Assembly: GCA_037953625.1 (NCBI GenBank)
Contig: CM075653.1
Coordinates: 7,192,001 to 7,256,000 of the forward strand
Origin: Crotalaria pallida
Lineage: Eukaryota; Streptophyta; Magnoliopsida; Fabales; Fabaceae
Length of the DNA stretch: 64,000 nt
Direction: 5' to 3'
The notes under the pieces are model-generated. The model made no database searches and had not been told where the DNA came from. It saw only the letters and a program-made list of their open reading frames with translations. The translations under genes and the position numbers were made by a program. Shown in pieces: positions 45,101 through 54,549 of the stretch (positions are counted from its first letter, which is position 1; the number at the start of each line of letters is the position of its first letter).

Positions 45101-45760
45101 TTTTCTGGTTGGTGTTGTTGTTGATGTTGAGATGATGGTGGTTGATAGTAGAGTGAACAATAAAGATGGAGGGGTGAAATATAGAACGGCGGTGGTGAAG
45201 CATAGAAGGATGGTGAATAAAAGGGTGGTTTTGGTGGTGGGTACAGCCAAGGAGGAGTATGTGATAGTTGCTGGTGTGATGAAAGTGTATAAGAATTATG
45301 TGATTCTGAGGATGAAAAATGTTGAGGGGGTGGTGGCTGTGGTGTTGGTGGCCACATTGGGAAGGAAGGGAAGGGTGAGGGTGGAAGGGTGAGGGTGGAG
45401 GGTTCATGGCCCATGATGAGTTCATGGATGAAAGCACCAATTGATAGGAAGCTAAAAGCTATCCTACCAAAAGTGATTAATTCTAAAAGCTATTCCTACT
45501 CCTACAAAAGCTAATAAAAGATAATAAAGATAAATTGCATCATTTTTCATTGATTCTAAAGCATAAGGGATACAATCTTTATATAACAAATATTAAAACC
45601 CTAAAATTAATAATACCCATACACTTGGCATAATCCTAAACACTACGAACCTTTTAGAATTATAAATATTTAATAACTATTTATTTAATTATCTAACTAT
45701 AATTATCCTACTCTCTTTCTCCATATGGGCCATATAATGATATGGCCCAACCTCCTATTA
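42118..45760 (-). mobile_element. Small LTR retrotransposon lacking polymerase
   Basis: Two direct repeats bound it, 42118 to about 42424 and 45442-45760. They share TGATAGGAAGC, AACCCTAAAAT, ACTTGGCA-like and TTTCTCCANNTGGGCC segments, though they are well diverged. Next to the right LTR, on the minus strand, is TTGGTGCTTTCATCC, a primer-site type known from plant gypsy elements. The 5-bp flanks CACTG (42113-42117, 45761-45765) match, although with this boundary the outer LTR end is not a canonical TG. No protease, RT or integrase lies between the LTRs. Confidence 0.7.
42377..45414 (-). pseudogene. Broken proline-rich gag-like frame with a WW-like motif
   Basis: Three overlapping minus-strand frames cover almost the whole interior. 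They run 45414-43888 (with one TGA at 44931-44929), 43961-42846 and 42958-42377, suggesting one frame of about 1,000 codons with one stop and two shifts. It is rich in PPRDPPW/PPREPS-type repeats. At about 43910-43825 it reads WQEFSYPDGRKYYYN, a WW-domain core resembling PRP40-type WW repeats, but the second Trp is replaced. The last 190 codons (YLAQQHIPRNYETFFGAFYQ) are not proline-rich and were not recognised. No zinc knuckle was seen. Confidence 0.55.
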
Positions 45761-45853
45761 CACTGACATCCGCAACCAAATTGAACCAAATAAAAAACAA
45801 GTGGTGATAAAATATAATTTGAGAGCACGTACCTTATGATATAGATATAAATT

Positions 45854-46195
45854 AGGTTAGATTACGTATTTAGTCTCTTATCTTATTTTTCACTTTCAAA
45901 TTGTTTCCTCACGTTTTTTTTTATCATATTGGTCCTTTACGTTTTTTTACTATTAAATTGGTCCTTAAGTCACTAGTCATCCTATATGTCAACATCATAT
46001 TGGTTCACATTTACAATGTTGGAAAGAGAAATCACACGTGTGCGTATTTTATTGGTCCAAATAACATGAACAGTGATTCGCGGACCAAATTGATAATGAA
46101 AAAAACATGAGAGATCAATATGATATAAAAAAACGTAAGGGACCAATTTAAAATTAAAAAATAAAATAAGGAACCAAATACGTAGTTTAGCTAGT
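45854..46195. mobile_element. Long-TIR MITE
   Basis: The left arm contains TACGTATTTAGTCTCTTAT, CTCACGTTTTTTTTATCATA and TTGGTCC. The right arm contains the complements TATGATATAAAAAAACGTAA, GGGACCAATTT and AATAAGGAACCAAATACGTA. No coding capacity. Confidence 0.75.
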
Positions 46196-46197
46196 AA

Positions 46198-46564
46198 TAA
46201 AATCAGCCTTCTAACCAAATTAAAGCATGGAGTCCACCTAAATAAAATCATGATTATTTCTCGACAATCTAGCCAATTTAATTGTGGGATATATTAGCCT
46301 CCCAATTTGGATTATATATGTCATTCATTAATCATATGAAGAAGGATCGTGGGACCGAATAACTTTGATTTTTGAGAAAATTCCATGCCTAATAGTGTTG
46401 GCGTTTTATAGTTTGTTGTAGAAAATATTTTTTACACTTCTTTGCTCCTCTAAATAAAATTTTTTCTGATAAAAAAAAAATGTTGTGTTGGCATTATATA
46501 TTTGTTGATGACCGTGTGATTTGGTTAGGCATTCGTGTGGGACACTAATTTTGATCGATTAAAG
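46198..46564. other. Left flank of the viral insertion, gene-free
   Basis: AT-rich host DNA. The virus-like reading frame starts at about 46565. The exact junction could be anywhere in the last 100 bases of this stretch. Confidence 0.4.
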
Positions 46565-46758
46565 ATGACAACAAGTTATCAGAATCGATAGTCAGGTCTC
46601 GGCTAATTTACCTAATTAGAGTCAATTAGAAAACTATTTACCAATCTAGGGGAGTTTTGAAACTATTCCTAGAAATAGGTGTTTTCACAAGAAGACAAAA
46701 ATTTGGCTATAATCTAGTGTGGACAGCTACATATATAGATCTTAGGCACATCCAATGA
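46565..46758 (+). pseudogene. Viral small ORF, broken (ORF II position)
   Basis: A start codon at 46565 opens a short frame that is shifted near 46585 into one running to a stop at 46756. It is interrupted by TAG at 46627-46629. It ends just before the next viral ORF at 46777, as expected for the closely packed small ORFs of this family. Product unknown; an ORF II homologue is possible. Confidence 0.5.
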
Positions 46759-46776
46759 AAATCAAAATAACTTAAT

Positions 46777-47049
46777 ATGGACAATTTTTTAAGAGATGAA
46801 AGCTTTGATAAAAATTTACAAAATAAAAAATTAAAGCTAATACACAGATTAAATGTACTAGACAATATAAAAGAAATAATAGCTGAAAAATATATGAATA
46901 TTATGCGACAAGAACGAGTAAAAATACAATTAGAAATTATGTTGTTACAAGAAAGAGTATTAAATGATCATTTTAAAGAAATTAGGAGACAACAAAGATA
47001 TGAAGAAGCTAGAATCATGAATGACTCAGACTTTACCGATTCAGATTAA
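46777..47049 (+). CDS. Viral small protein, 90 residues, coiled coil
   Basis: An intact 90-codon frame, highly charged, Lys/Glu/Gln-rich and predicted to be mostly helical. It ends with an acidic tail (NDSDFTDSD). The next ORF starts two bases after its stop. Its position upstream of the virion-associated-like ORF fits one of the small proteins of caulimovirids. Function unknown. Confidence 0.6.
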   Translation: MDNFLRDESFDKNLQNKKLKLIHRLNVLDNIKEIIAEKYMNIMRQERVKIQLEIMLLQERVLNDHFKEIRRQQRYEEARIMNDSDFTDSD

Positions 47050-47051
47050 TT

Positions 47052-47486
47052 ATGAATCTTACAAATACAACTGAAACATTAACACGAAAAATTGAAGATA
47101 TTACTAAGGAATTAAGAGATATCAAAACAAGTGTCTCTGAGAATGAATTAAAATATCTAGAAGAAATAAGAAACTTACATTTAAAGATAGAAAAGATAAA
47201 CAATATGTTATCTCAAATCTTGGAAAATACATCCCAAAATCAATAGACAAAATCAGATGATACATTAGATAATTTGATAAAATATTTTAAGGCAAAAAAT
47301 AAATATGAACAACAAGTCCAAGAAGAAGAAAAACTTCATGAAGAACTAAAGAATGTATTAGTTCAATTAAAAGAGAGCGAACAATATAGAAATATCACCT
47401 TTTTGGAAAATTATTTTGAAATGAACAAAAAAGATAAAAAAGAAAAAGGAATAATTCCTAGGCTTCCATTATCATGGAGAGATTAG
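47052..47486 (+). pseudogene. Virion-associated-protein-like ORF (ORF III position), one stop
   Basis: One frame of 145 codons with a TAG at 47244-47246. The N-terminal half has heptad-like Leu/Ile spacing (coiled coil). The C terminus is basic with a Pro-containing end (RLPLSWRD). In caulimovirids the ORF just before the coat protein encodes the coiled-coil virion-associated protein needed for particle attachment and transmission. It overlaps the coat protein start by 13 bases. Confidence 0.6.
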
Positions 47487-48853
47487 AAGAGGAGTTTAAC
47501 ATAACAAAAGACTATGATATAGAAGAAATTTCTAACTTAATGAAAAGGTTAGAAATTCTTTCTGAAGAAAAGAAAAATGAAAATAGAAATTTTACAATAA
47601 ATGAATCCGAAGAAGAAAATTCAGATAAATCCGAAAATGAGGATATAATTATAGGATATGAGTCTACTGATGAAGAATATAACCTAGGAGAGAATGAAGG
47701 ATCATCATCTTATATCAAAAAAGAAAGACAAGAGTATCAATCTTTTAGAGAAAAGAAAAGAAAAAGAAAATTTAATGAATATTGGAATCCTAAATACCAA
47801 TACGAAACCCAAAATGAAGGAAAAGAATATGTTCCTAGAAAAGCAGGATTCACAAAGAAAAATACTATTTCCATCAATTGCTTAATTAATAGAGAAAAAA
47901 TAAACCAAGAGTGGGTAAACGAATTATCAATAAATCTTTTAGAAAATTATGATATAGATAAATTAACAGGGAAAGATGTCTTAAGATTAGCAGAATATAA
48001 GTCCACTGGAATACTCAAAACTTATATTGGAAACATAACTTCTGACCAACTTAAAGGTGAAGATGCTTGGAAAAAACTAAATTATTTAGCAAGACTAATT
48101 AGTTTAGAATTTTTAGGAAAAGATTTGATAAATCATAGAGAAGAGGTAATTAAGTTAGAAAGAGAGACAGCAAAATGACATTTAACAAATATGTGTATTA
48201 GAGATATGTGTCATATAGATAAGTTTATATGTGAGTATGAAACCTATTATTACCAACTTGAGAAATCGGATCAAGAAGTCTATAAGGAATTATTTCTAAG
48301 TAAGCTTCCTCATCCAATAGGAGAAGAGCTAAGAAAAAGATGGTTAAATAAGTCGCCTGAAATAGCTTCAACATTTGGAGGACTTATATTCATATTAAAA
48401 AATATGATTAGAGAAATTTGTACTAATAATATTATTAGTCATAAATTAAAATTAATAGACAAAATTTGTTGTAATAAGAATGATCCAGAAATACCTGGAC
48501 AATATGGATGTGGAAATTCTTACAAAAAGAGAAAGTCTCATAAAAAGAAATATAGGTTTTAAAAACAAAAGAACCCAAAGAGACGACATAGAAGCAGGTA
48601 TTTTAGGAAGAAAATTCCTAAAAAATATTGTCCAGAAGGAAAGAAAACATGTAGATGTTGGATATGTAATGAAGAAGGTCATTATGCTAATAAATGCCCT
48701 CAAAAGAAAGATAAACCAGAAAAGGTTAGAATCCTTACAATAGCAGAAGAAAATAATTTAGAACCATTATTAGATTGGGACATAGATTCAGAAGAACAAA
48801 TTTATGAATATTTATCAGAATCATCCTATGAAACTAGTGATGAATCAAGTTAG
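47474..48853 (+). pseudogene. Viral coat protein, two in-frame stops
   Basis: One frame of 460 codons, interrupted by TGA at 48176-48178 and TAA at 48560-48562. The N-terminal region is acidic (ENSDKSENED), followed by a Lys/Arg-rich block (REKKRKRKF). The capsid core includes LPHPIGEELRKRW. Near the C terminus is a Lys/Arg-rich stretch and a zinc knuckle, C-x2-C-x4-H-x4-C, at 48656-48697. An acidic tail follows. This acidic-basic-zinc finger-acidic order is typical of caulimovirid coat proteins, which package the DNA genome. The stops make it a pseudogene. Confidence 0.85.
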
Positions 48854-50762
48854 TACATTCATAAAGGTTTCTATCCAAATTGGAAATTATGAGTCAAAAC
48901 AAACATGTGCATATGTAGATATAGGAGCAACAATATGCTTAGCTAGTAAAAACTTAATCATTAATAAATTCTGGATTAAACTAGAAAAACCATTAAAGAT
49001 TGTTTTAGCTGACAAATATGAAAGATATATTAATTATGCAGTCTTCTGGACTAAAATGATTATATACGGGAAAGTATTCCCTGTACCATCAATTTATCAA
49101 CAAGATAGTGGAATGGACATAGTTATAGGAAATAATTTCCTAAAACTCTATAAACCATTTATACAAGAAAGTAAATGGATAAAATTAACATGTCCAAAGA
49201 TTCAAAAGATAAGACAGGAAAGAAAGCAAATAAAAATACCTATAATAAAAAAAATGTACAGTGACATCAGAGTACGCACAAAAGTGTGGTGAGATAGAGG
49301 AAATAAAAACAAATTTTTTTGCAATAATAGAGAAAGTCTTAATAGAAAAAACAGAAGAAATACCTCAAAAATTATTAAAAGCCTTGGAAGAAACATGTAG
49401 TGAAAACGCATAAGATGAGAAAATCAATAACAAGAATAGAGAATTAATAAAAATAAGACTAAAAGACCCCTTAGCAGAAATAAAGGCAAAACCAATGATT
49501 TACACTCAAAAACACAGACAAGAATTTGCAAATCTTATAAAAGAACATTTAAGCCAAGGGTTAATAAGTAAATCGACCTCAAAACAAAGTAGTCCAACAT
49601 TCTTTGTAGATGGAGAATCTGAAAAGAAGAGAGGAAAAAGAAGGATGGTAATAAATTATAAGATGATGAATAAAGCAACTGAAGGGGATGCTTATTATTT
49701 ACCTAGAAAAGATGAGCTTATCGAAAAAATTAGAGGAATGAAATATTTCTCTACCCTTGATTGTAAAAGTGGATTTTTGCAGTTAAGAATAGATGATGAT
49801 AGTTAACCACTAACTGCTTTCTCATGTCCTCAGGGACAATATGAATGGAATGTTCTACCAATGGGCATGAAACAATCCCCCGGAATATTTCAAAGATTCA
49901 TGGATGAGAATTTAAAAGACTTAAAAAATATATGCAGTGTTTATGTAGATGATATAATTATCTTTGCAAAAACATTAGAAGAATGCTATGATAGAACTTT
50001 GATGGTTTTAGAAAGATGTAAAGAAAAAGGAATAGTCCTTTCTAAAAAGAAAGCAGTAATTGGTAAAAATAGAATAAAGTTCTTAGGATTAGAAATTGAA
50101 GAAGGAAAGATTAAAGTCCAAGATCACATTTTTATGAAAATTAGAAATTTTCCTTCAAAAATTACTGATAAAAAACATTTACAAAGATTTTTAGGAATTT
50201 TAACATATGCTGAAGGATATATTCCAAAATTAGCTGAAATAAGGAAACCATTACAAGCAAAATTAAAAAAGGATGTTTTATGGAATTGGTCAGATTCAGA
50301 TACAAAATATGTTGACACAATAAAGAAAAATGTGTTAATTTACCATCATTATATTACCCTTCTGATAAAGATAGGATGATAATAGAAACAGATGCTTCTG
50401 ATTATCATTGGGGAGGAGTCTTAAAGGCCAATAATGAAAAAGGTGAATTGATATGCCAATATACTTCTGGAAGCTTTAAAAAGCATGAAGTCAATTATCA
50501 TATTACTGAAAAAGAAGTATTGGCTTTAATAGATACTATCAACAAATTTTGAATTTATTTATTGCCTTACATGTTTATTGCAAGAACAGATTCAAGTTAT
50601 GTTAAATCCTTCAGGGATATTAATATAAGAGGAGATTTTAAGACGGGAAGATTATTAAGATGACAACATTTCCTTGAATGGTATCAGTTTGAAATAAAGC
50701 TGATCAAAGGAGACAAAAATTATACAGCGGACTCCCTAACAAGAGAGCTGGCTGTCAATTAA
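48804..50762 (+). pseudogene. Viral polymerase polyprotein: aspartic protease, reverse transcriptase, RNase H
   Basis: The start overlaps the coat protein end by 50 bases. The protease active-site motif at 48918-48929 reads DIGA where the family has DTGA. The RT spans about 49490-50330, with LPMGMKQSPGIFQRFM and the catalytic YVDD at 49942-49953 preserved. RNase H follows (ETDAS near 50390, EKEVLALID). Breaks: frameshift near 49250, TAA 49411-49413, TAA 49804-49806, frameshift near 50330, TGA 50550-50552 and TGA 50661-50663. In a virus this protein converts pregenomic RNA to DNA. This copy cannot encode a complete one. Confidence 0.92.
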
Positions 50763-50815
50763 TCATAAAGGCTAACCAGGCCTCACCAAAATCATATCAG
50801 TTATCTTGCAGGAAA

Positions 50816-51985
50816 ATGGAGGTGGAGATTAAGGCCATGGAAATACAGATTGCTGAAAAAGAGATGGAATTAAAGAAATTACAAATGGAGATACAGATTC
50901 TCAGACAAAAAATAGAGCTTGAACGAATGAAGAAAGGAGAAGAAAAACGAATTCCTGAGGAGCTAAAGCAAGCCACTACTCAACCTCAGAAGACATATGT
51001 CTATGTGATTTATGATGGAGACAGAAAAGGAATTCATGAAAATATTGATGAAAAAAAACTTCCTCTCAACACAAAATATAAAAGATGCAATTCTTTTGAG
51101 GAAGCACAAAAAGAGTTAGAAAATTATAAGGAACCTATTTCCTTAAGACCCCACACTAAAATGATGAAAGAAACTAAACTCACCAGAGACCAATTAATTA
51201 AGATGAGAGTACCCATGACAAAAAATGAATTAATGGAAGAAAGAAAGCCCAATCACAAAAACTACCAGGAATTATTCCAAGAGACATTTGGTTGGAAAAA
51301 ACAAAAATATGAAGGCCAACCATGGTACACAATATGGAGAACAAAAACAGGACCAAAAATGGTTACTTTACTAGGATATAATCCTTTAAAACTATGGCAT
51401 GCAGTCCAATATGCATTAGTAGAACTAATATATTTATCTGGAGATCACCGAGAATTAGAATGTTTCCCTGAGAACATTAAGATAGCTATTAAGCTCTGGA
51501 AGGACAGAAGAGCACAAAATAAATGTACTTTCATAAAAGTCCTCAGCTGTTACTGCCATTATAAAGATCAAATATTCATAAAACCCAAAACTTATATGCA
51601 ACTGGGATATTCAAATGGAAGCTCTCCACCAGCTGATGAAGCCCCAGAATTTGAACTCACGGAAGAAGATGAACATTATTTCAGAGCACAACAATTATTG
51701 ATCATTTACCTTCACTTAGAAAAAATTTACAAAGATACCAAAATTAAGGTAAATTTTACATCTAAAGACACAATAATCACTTCCGGATTTGGAGAAGCCA
51801 TTCCAGAAAAAGAATATATCCATATAGACCACTGGATAAGAGATTTCTATTGTATGGACAATATCAATTTTCCTGAAGAAACCAAAAGATTCCTGTGCGA
51901 TTTCCTATCAGATGTCCCAGATCACATGTGCCAGCTGTGTGTAAAGGAAAAGCAATCAGATGAAGAAGCAATAATAGAAGAGTGA
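50816..51985 (+). CDS. TAV-like protein (ORF VI position), intact
   Basis: 389 uninterrupted codons. The N-terminal 50 residues form a strong coiled coil (LQMEIQILRQKIELER). Next comes a short RNase-H1-like N-terminal motif (YVYVIYDGDRKGI with a KRCNSFEEAQK partner). This motif is also found in the TAV/inclusion-body proteins of caulimoviruses, where it overlaps the translation-activating region. The C terminus has a Cys/His cluster (MCQLC). In the family this protein forms inclusion bodies and allows ribosomes to reinitiate on the polycistronic RNA. Its intact state contrasts with the polymerase. The as-1-type element overlaps its stop codon. Confidence 0.8.
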   Translation: MEVEIKAMEIQIAEKEMELKKLQMEIQILRQKIELERMKKGEEKRIPEELKQATTQPQKTYVYVIYDGDRKGIHENIDEKKLPLNTKYKRCNSFEEAQKELENYKEPISLRPHTKMMKETKLTRDQLIKMRVPMTKNELMEERKPNHKNYQELFQETFGWKKQKYEGQPWYTIWRTKTGPKMVTLLGYNPLKLWHAVQYALVELIYLSGDHRELECFPENIKIAIKLWKDRRAQNKCTFIKVLSCYCHYKDQIFIKPKTYMQLGYSNGSSPPADEAPEFELTEEDEHYFRAQQLLIIYLHLEKIYKDTKIKVNFTSKDTIITSGFGEAIPEKEYIHIDHWIRDFYCMDNINFPEETKRFLCDFLSDVPDHMCQLCVKEKQSDEEAIIEE

Positions 51986-51999
51986 CGCAAGCAGTGACG
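51983..51999 (+). promoter_or_regulatory. as-1-like element (two TGACG motifs)
   Basis: TGACGcaagcagTGACG has the same 7-base spacing as the as-1 element of the CaMV 35S promoter, which binds TGA-type bZIP factors. It overlaps the stop codon of the TAV-like ORF. Confidence 0.75.
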
Positions 52000-52083
52000 T
52001 CAGCCTTCAATAATGTAAAATGTAGTCGTAAGTGCTTATGTAATAAAGGGGCATAAGGGTCATTAGTTAAGCCCTCACCCTTC

Positions 52084-52090
52084 TATAAAT
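52084..52090 (+). promoter_or_regulatory. TATA box of the viral pregenomic promoter
   Basis: TTCTATAAATATG lies 85 bases after the as-1-like element and about 280 bases upstream of the movement protein. A start near 52115 is expected. Confidence 0.7.
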
Positions 52091-52212
52091 ATGTAAGTTT
52101 AGTTCTTGAAGAGGCAGAGCGGGAAGGAAACAATAAGTCTCATGTGTTGAGCTTGCTGAGGTTGAGTCAAGTAACTCTGGAGCCTCTTACCAATATATGT
52201 AAAATATTTCTA

Positions 52213-52222
52213 AATAAATAAA
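52213..52222 (+). terminator. Viral poly(A) signal
   Basis: Overlapping AATAAA/AATAAAAA motifs lie about 100 bases after the predicted transcription start. A signal downstream of the cap site is needed to give terminally redundant pregenomic RNA. Confidence 0.6.
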
Positions 52223-52364
52223 AATCCTGTTTATGAGTTATAAAGAAGCTCTAAGGCAAACATCAGAGAAAAACAGCGAGAAGGCGTCGTGGGCCATTTT
52301 AAAAAAGATCATCCAGAAAGAACCTTCATATCAGGTATGAAATACTAACCTCTTAATTTTTACC

Positions 52365-53252
52365 ATGTCTATAGAGGAAACCTTTGATTTTTATAATAAA
52401 AAGGAAGATCAAGATAACTCAATAGAATGGATGATAGACCATAATAAATTTAGAGAGATCCAGAAAGAAGAATTAAGACTAAAGGAAGGAGAAAATCTAA
52501 AACCCAAAAAAGAAAAATTACAAGGATTAGCCAGATTATTCAAAGGACAGGAACTAAAAAATATTGCTTATTGTGGAAAAATATTCTGTGAAACACCAAT
52601 CGATATTTCTGAAACAGATGGGAAACATAACATAAAATTATTAACAATAAAAAATCTAAGAGAAAAAATACAAGCTATTAAGCCAAAAGATAGATCCAAG
52701 ATAAAATATGTGCATATAGGAGCAATACAGATCTTGATTAAAAGTACTTTTGGAGAAGGAATTAATAGTCCTTTAAAAATTGCCTTAATGGATAATAGAA
52801 TTCAGGATATTAAAGATTCAATTATTACCTTAGTTGAAGGAAATTTAGCTTATACTAAGTTGATATTTACTGCTTACCCTAATATAGGAGTCCCATTAAA
52901 TACTAAGAACCTAGATTTATCCTTAAACTTTTGTCATGACTTTGAAAGAAAAAATTTGATGCAGAAAGGAGATAAAATCTTTAGCCTTACCTACTGCATT
53001 AGTTATGCTTTAACTAATTCACATCATTCAATAGAATTTAGAAACAATGAGTACATAAGTATTCCAGAATTATTTCAAGAAGTTGAAAGACCTTTTATAA
53101 TAGAAAGAAACAAAATTAAGGAACTACCTAATTCATGGGTAAAGGAAAAAAGTCTAATACCCCAACCTCCTTTAAGCAGAGAAAGAGATTATGAAGAAGA
53201 AATTAATAAATTAGCTGATGAAGTGAAGAGATTATCTTTTAGGATAGGGTAA
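52365..53252 (+). CDS. Viral movement protein (30K superfamily), intact
   Basis: 295 uninterrupted codons. The core (residues about 55-220) has the features of caulimovirid movement proteins. These include a hydrophobic segment ending in YVHIGAIQILIKSTF, the conserved Asp in LMDNRI and an NIGVPLNTKNL strand. A Leu/Lys coiled coil sits at the C terminus. Such proteins form tubules through plasmodesmata for cell-to-cell spread. It follows the leader by about 250 bases and is 13 bases upstream of the next ORF. Here it is an endogenous copy with no sign of a break; whether it is expressed is unknown. Confidence 0.85.
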   Translation: MSIEETFDFYNKKEDQDNSIEWMIDHNKFREIQKEELRLKEGENLKPKKEKLQGLARLFKGQELKNIAYCGKIFCETPIDISETDGKHNIKLLTIKNLREKIQAIKPKDRSKIKYVHIGAIQILIKSTFGEGINSPLKIALMDNRIQDIKDSIITLVEGNLAYTKLIFTAYPNIGVPLNTKNLDLSLNFCHDFERKNLMQKGDKIFSLTYCISYALTNSHHSIEFRNNEYISIPELFQEVERPFIIERNKIKELPNSWVKEKSLIPQPPLSRERDYEEEINKLADEVKRLSFRIG

Positions 53253-53265
53253 AATAAAATAAAAT

Positions 53266-53577
53266 ATGAAAACTACAAAAGTTCATCCTGAAATAGAAAA
53301 TCTTTGGAGAATAAAATTTGCAACAGATCCTGATGAATTTTGGATTAATAAAATAATAGATTGCTATATAGAATTTGTAGAAGAGAAAATAATGATAATT
53401 AATCAACTCACATCCCTAAAAGAAATTAATGAAAAAATCAAAATGGAATGGTTGAAAGAAGAAATTATTTTATCTATCACAGGAGAGATAATAGATTATG
53501 AAATAGATAACGAGGATTGGAAAGAATACTACAATGATCTATGGTATAGAGAACAGGATAGTCATTATAGTGATTAA
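53266..53577 (+). CDS. Viral small ORF, 103 residues (ORF Ib position), intact
   Basis: Open from the ATG 13 bases after the movement protein. Rich in Glu/Ile/Lys/Trp with an acidic C terminus (YREQDSHYSD). Its position corresponds to ORF Ib of soymoviruses. Function unknown. Confidence 0.6.
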   Translation: MKTTKVHPEIENLWRIKFATDPDEFWINKIIDCYIEFVEEKIMIINQLTSLKEINEKIKMEWLKEEIILSITGEIIDYEIDNEDWKEYYNDLWYREQDSHYSD

Positions 53578-53578
53578 A

Positions 53579-53929
53579 ATGCCTAGATATACTTGGATTA
53601 CTCTCTTTCAAAGAAAACTTAGAAAAATAAAGGAAGCAAATGAAATATTAAATCTGCTTATAATATTTGTTCAAGAAAGATATAATTAAAATCTTGAAAA
53701 TTCTGAATTAAGAAGCATATTTAATAGGTTAATGACACGAAAATTATTATTGGAAGGATATCAAGGGAGGATAGAAGATACTCTTTTGATCTTAGAATAT
53801 ATTGAAGATGGAGAATATAATTCAATGGACTATCAAGAAACTCTGAAGAACAGAAATATAATACCAACAGATATTGATTTTACAATAAAAATCACAGAAT
53901 ATGCTAAAATAATTGGCTATGATGAATGA
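53579..53929 (+). pseudogene. Viral small ORF with one stop
   Basis: A frame of 116 codons starts immediately after the previous stop and is interrupted by TAA at 53687-53689. Lys/Leu/Ile-rich helices are seen. It lies just upstream of the primer site. Function unknown. Confidence 0.5.
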
Positions 53930-53959
53930 CTAATTTCAGCATTACCACCATCAAAAATT

Positions 53960-53971
53960 TGGTATCAGAGC
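53960..53971 (+). other. tRNA-Met primer binding site of the virus
   Basis: TGGTATCAGAGC matches 12 bases complementary to the 3' end of initiator tRNA-Met, the primer used by all Caulimoviridae for minus-strand DNA synthesis. Confidence 0.8.
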
Positions 53972-54009
53972 TTAAGGTTTAATCCTTAGGTTCTTAAGAA
54001 AAATTAATA

Positions 54010-54252
54010 ATGGAAAGAAGAACCGGTGAATCTGAAATTGAATATCTGTAAAGAATGTTAAGGAAAATAAATATAGAAATAGCCTGGCAACAAAAAACTA
54101 TAGAGGAGTTAACTATATTAAAAGATTCCATAAAAATGAATTTAGCAAAATTACAAGAAATAGAGCATTTAATTAAATATGCTCAAAGGCAAAAAGAGAT
54201 AGCGAAAGAATTAAGAAAAAACATAACTAAAAGACCTAGTTATGAATTTTAA
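54010..54252 (+). pseudogene. Last viral small ORF, one stop
   Basis: A frame of 80 codons starting at 54010 with a TAA at 54049-54051. Coiled-coil composition. On the circular viral map it would be followed by the ORF now at 46565, so the integration broke the circle near here. Confidence 0.5.
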
Positions 54253-54255
54253 ATC

Positions 54256-54549
54256 TAAAAACAAGATGAACGGTGGAGATTGTTTGACCAAGAATGGAAT
54301 GATGGGATTGCACACACTTGATTATTGCCCTTTCATAGGACCACCCTAATTTGGGAATAAGTTTTAAAGGTACCCTATATGAGTAATAAGTTGGGCAATT
54401 GGCATTAAATAAGTAAAGAGGCCTCAGGTCTCCATCTTTAGGATTGGCCTTCTTAAATTTATCATTTTCTTCTTAAATTTATCATTTTCTCGAAATTGAC
54501 TAATTGTTTCATTGGTTAAGCTTCCACACGTCTTGTCTTGATGATGATC
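54256..54549. other. Right flank of the viral insertion
   Basis: Host-like, no gene. A direct repeat of TCTTAAATTTATCATTTTC lies at about 54450-54490. Confidence 0.4.

Larger units (their letters stand above)
46565..54255 (+). other. Endogenous pararetrovirus, soymovirus-like (Caulimoviridae), nearly full genome
   Basis: A single linear copy of about 7.7 kb. From left to right it has small ORFs, coat protein with a zinc knuckle, and polymerase (protease, YVDD reverse transcriptase, RNase H). These are followed by a TAV-like ORF, promoter, movement protein, small ORFs, a tRNA-Met primer site and a last small ORF. Soymoviruses have genomes of about 8.2 kb, a TAV gene, and the primer site downstream of the movement protein rather than upstream of it. 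That order is seen here, with the circle opened just after the primer-site region. There is no integrase, LTR or second copy. Its A-rich coding strand differs from the host genes. MP and TAV are intact; polymerase, CP and four small ORFs are broken. The exact genus needs phylogeny. Confidence 0.9.

Noticed and set aside
46777..47486. Host coiled-coil genes
   Set aside because: Spacing, A-rich strand bias and position directly upstream of the coat protein fit viral small ORFs.
53960..53971. LTR retrotransposon primer site
   Set aside because: No LTR ends precede it; the surrounding ORFs are caulimovirid, which use the same tRNA-Met primer.
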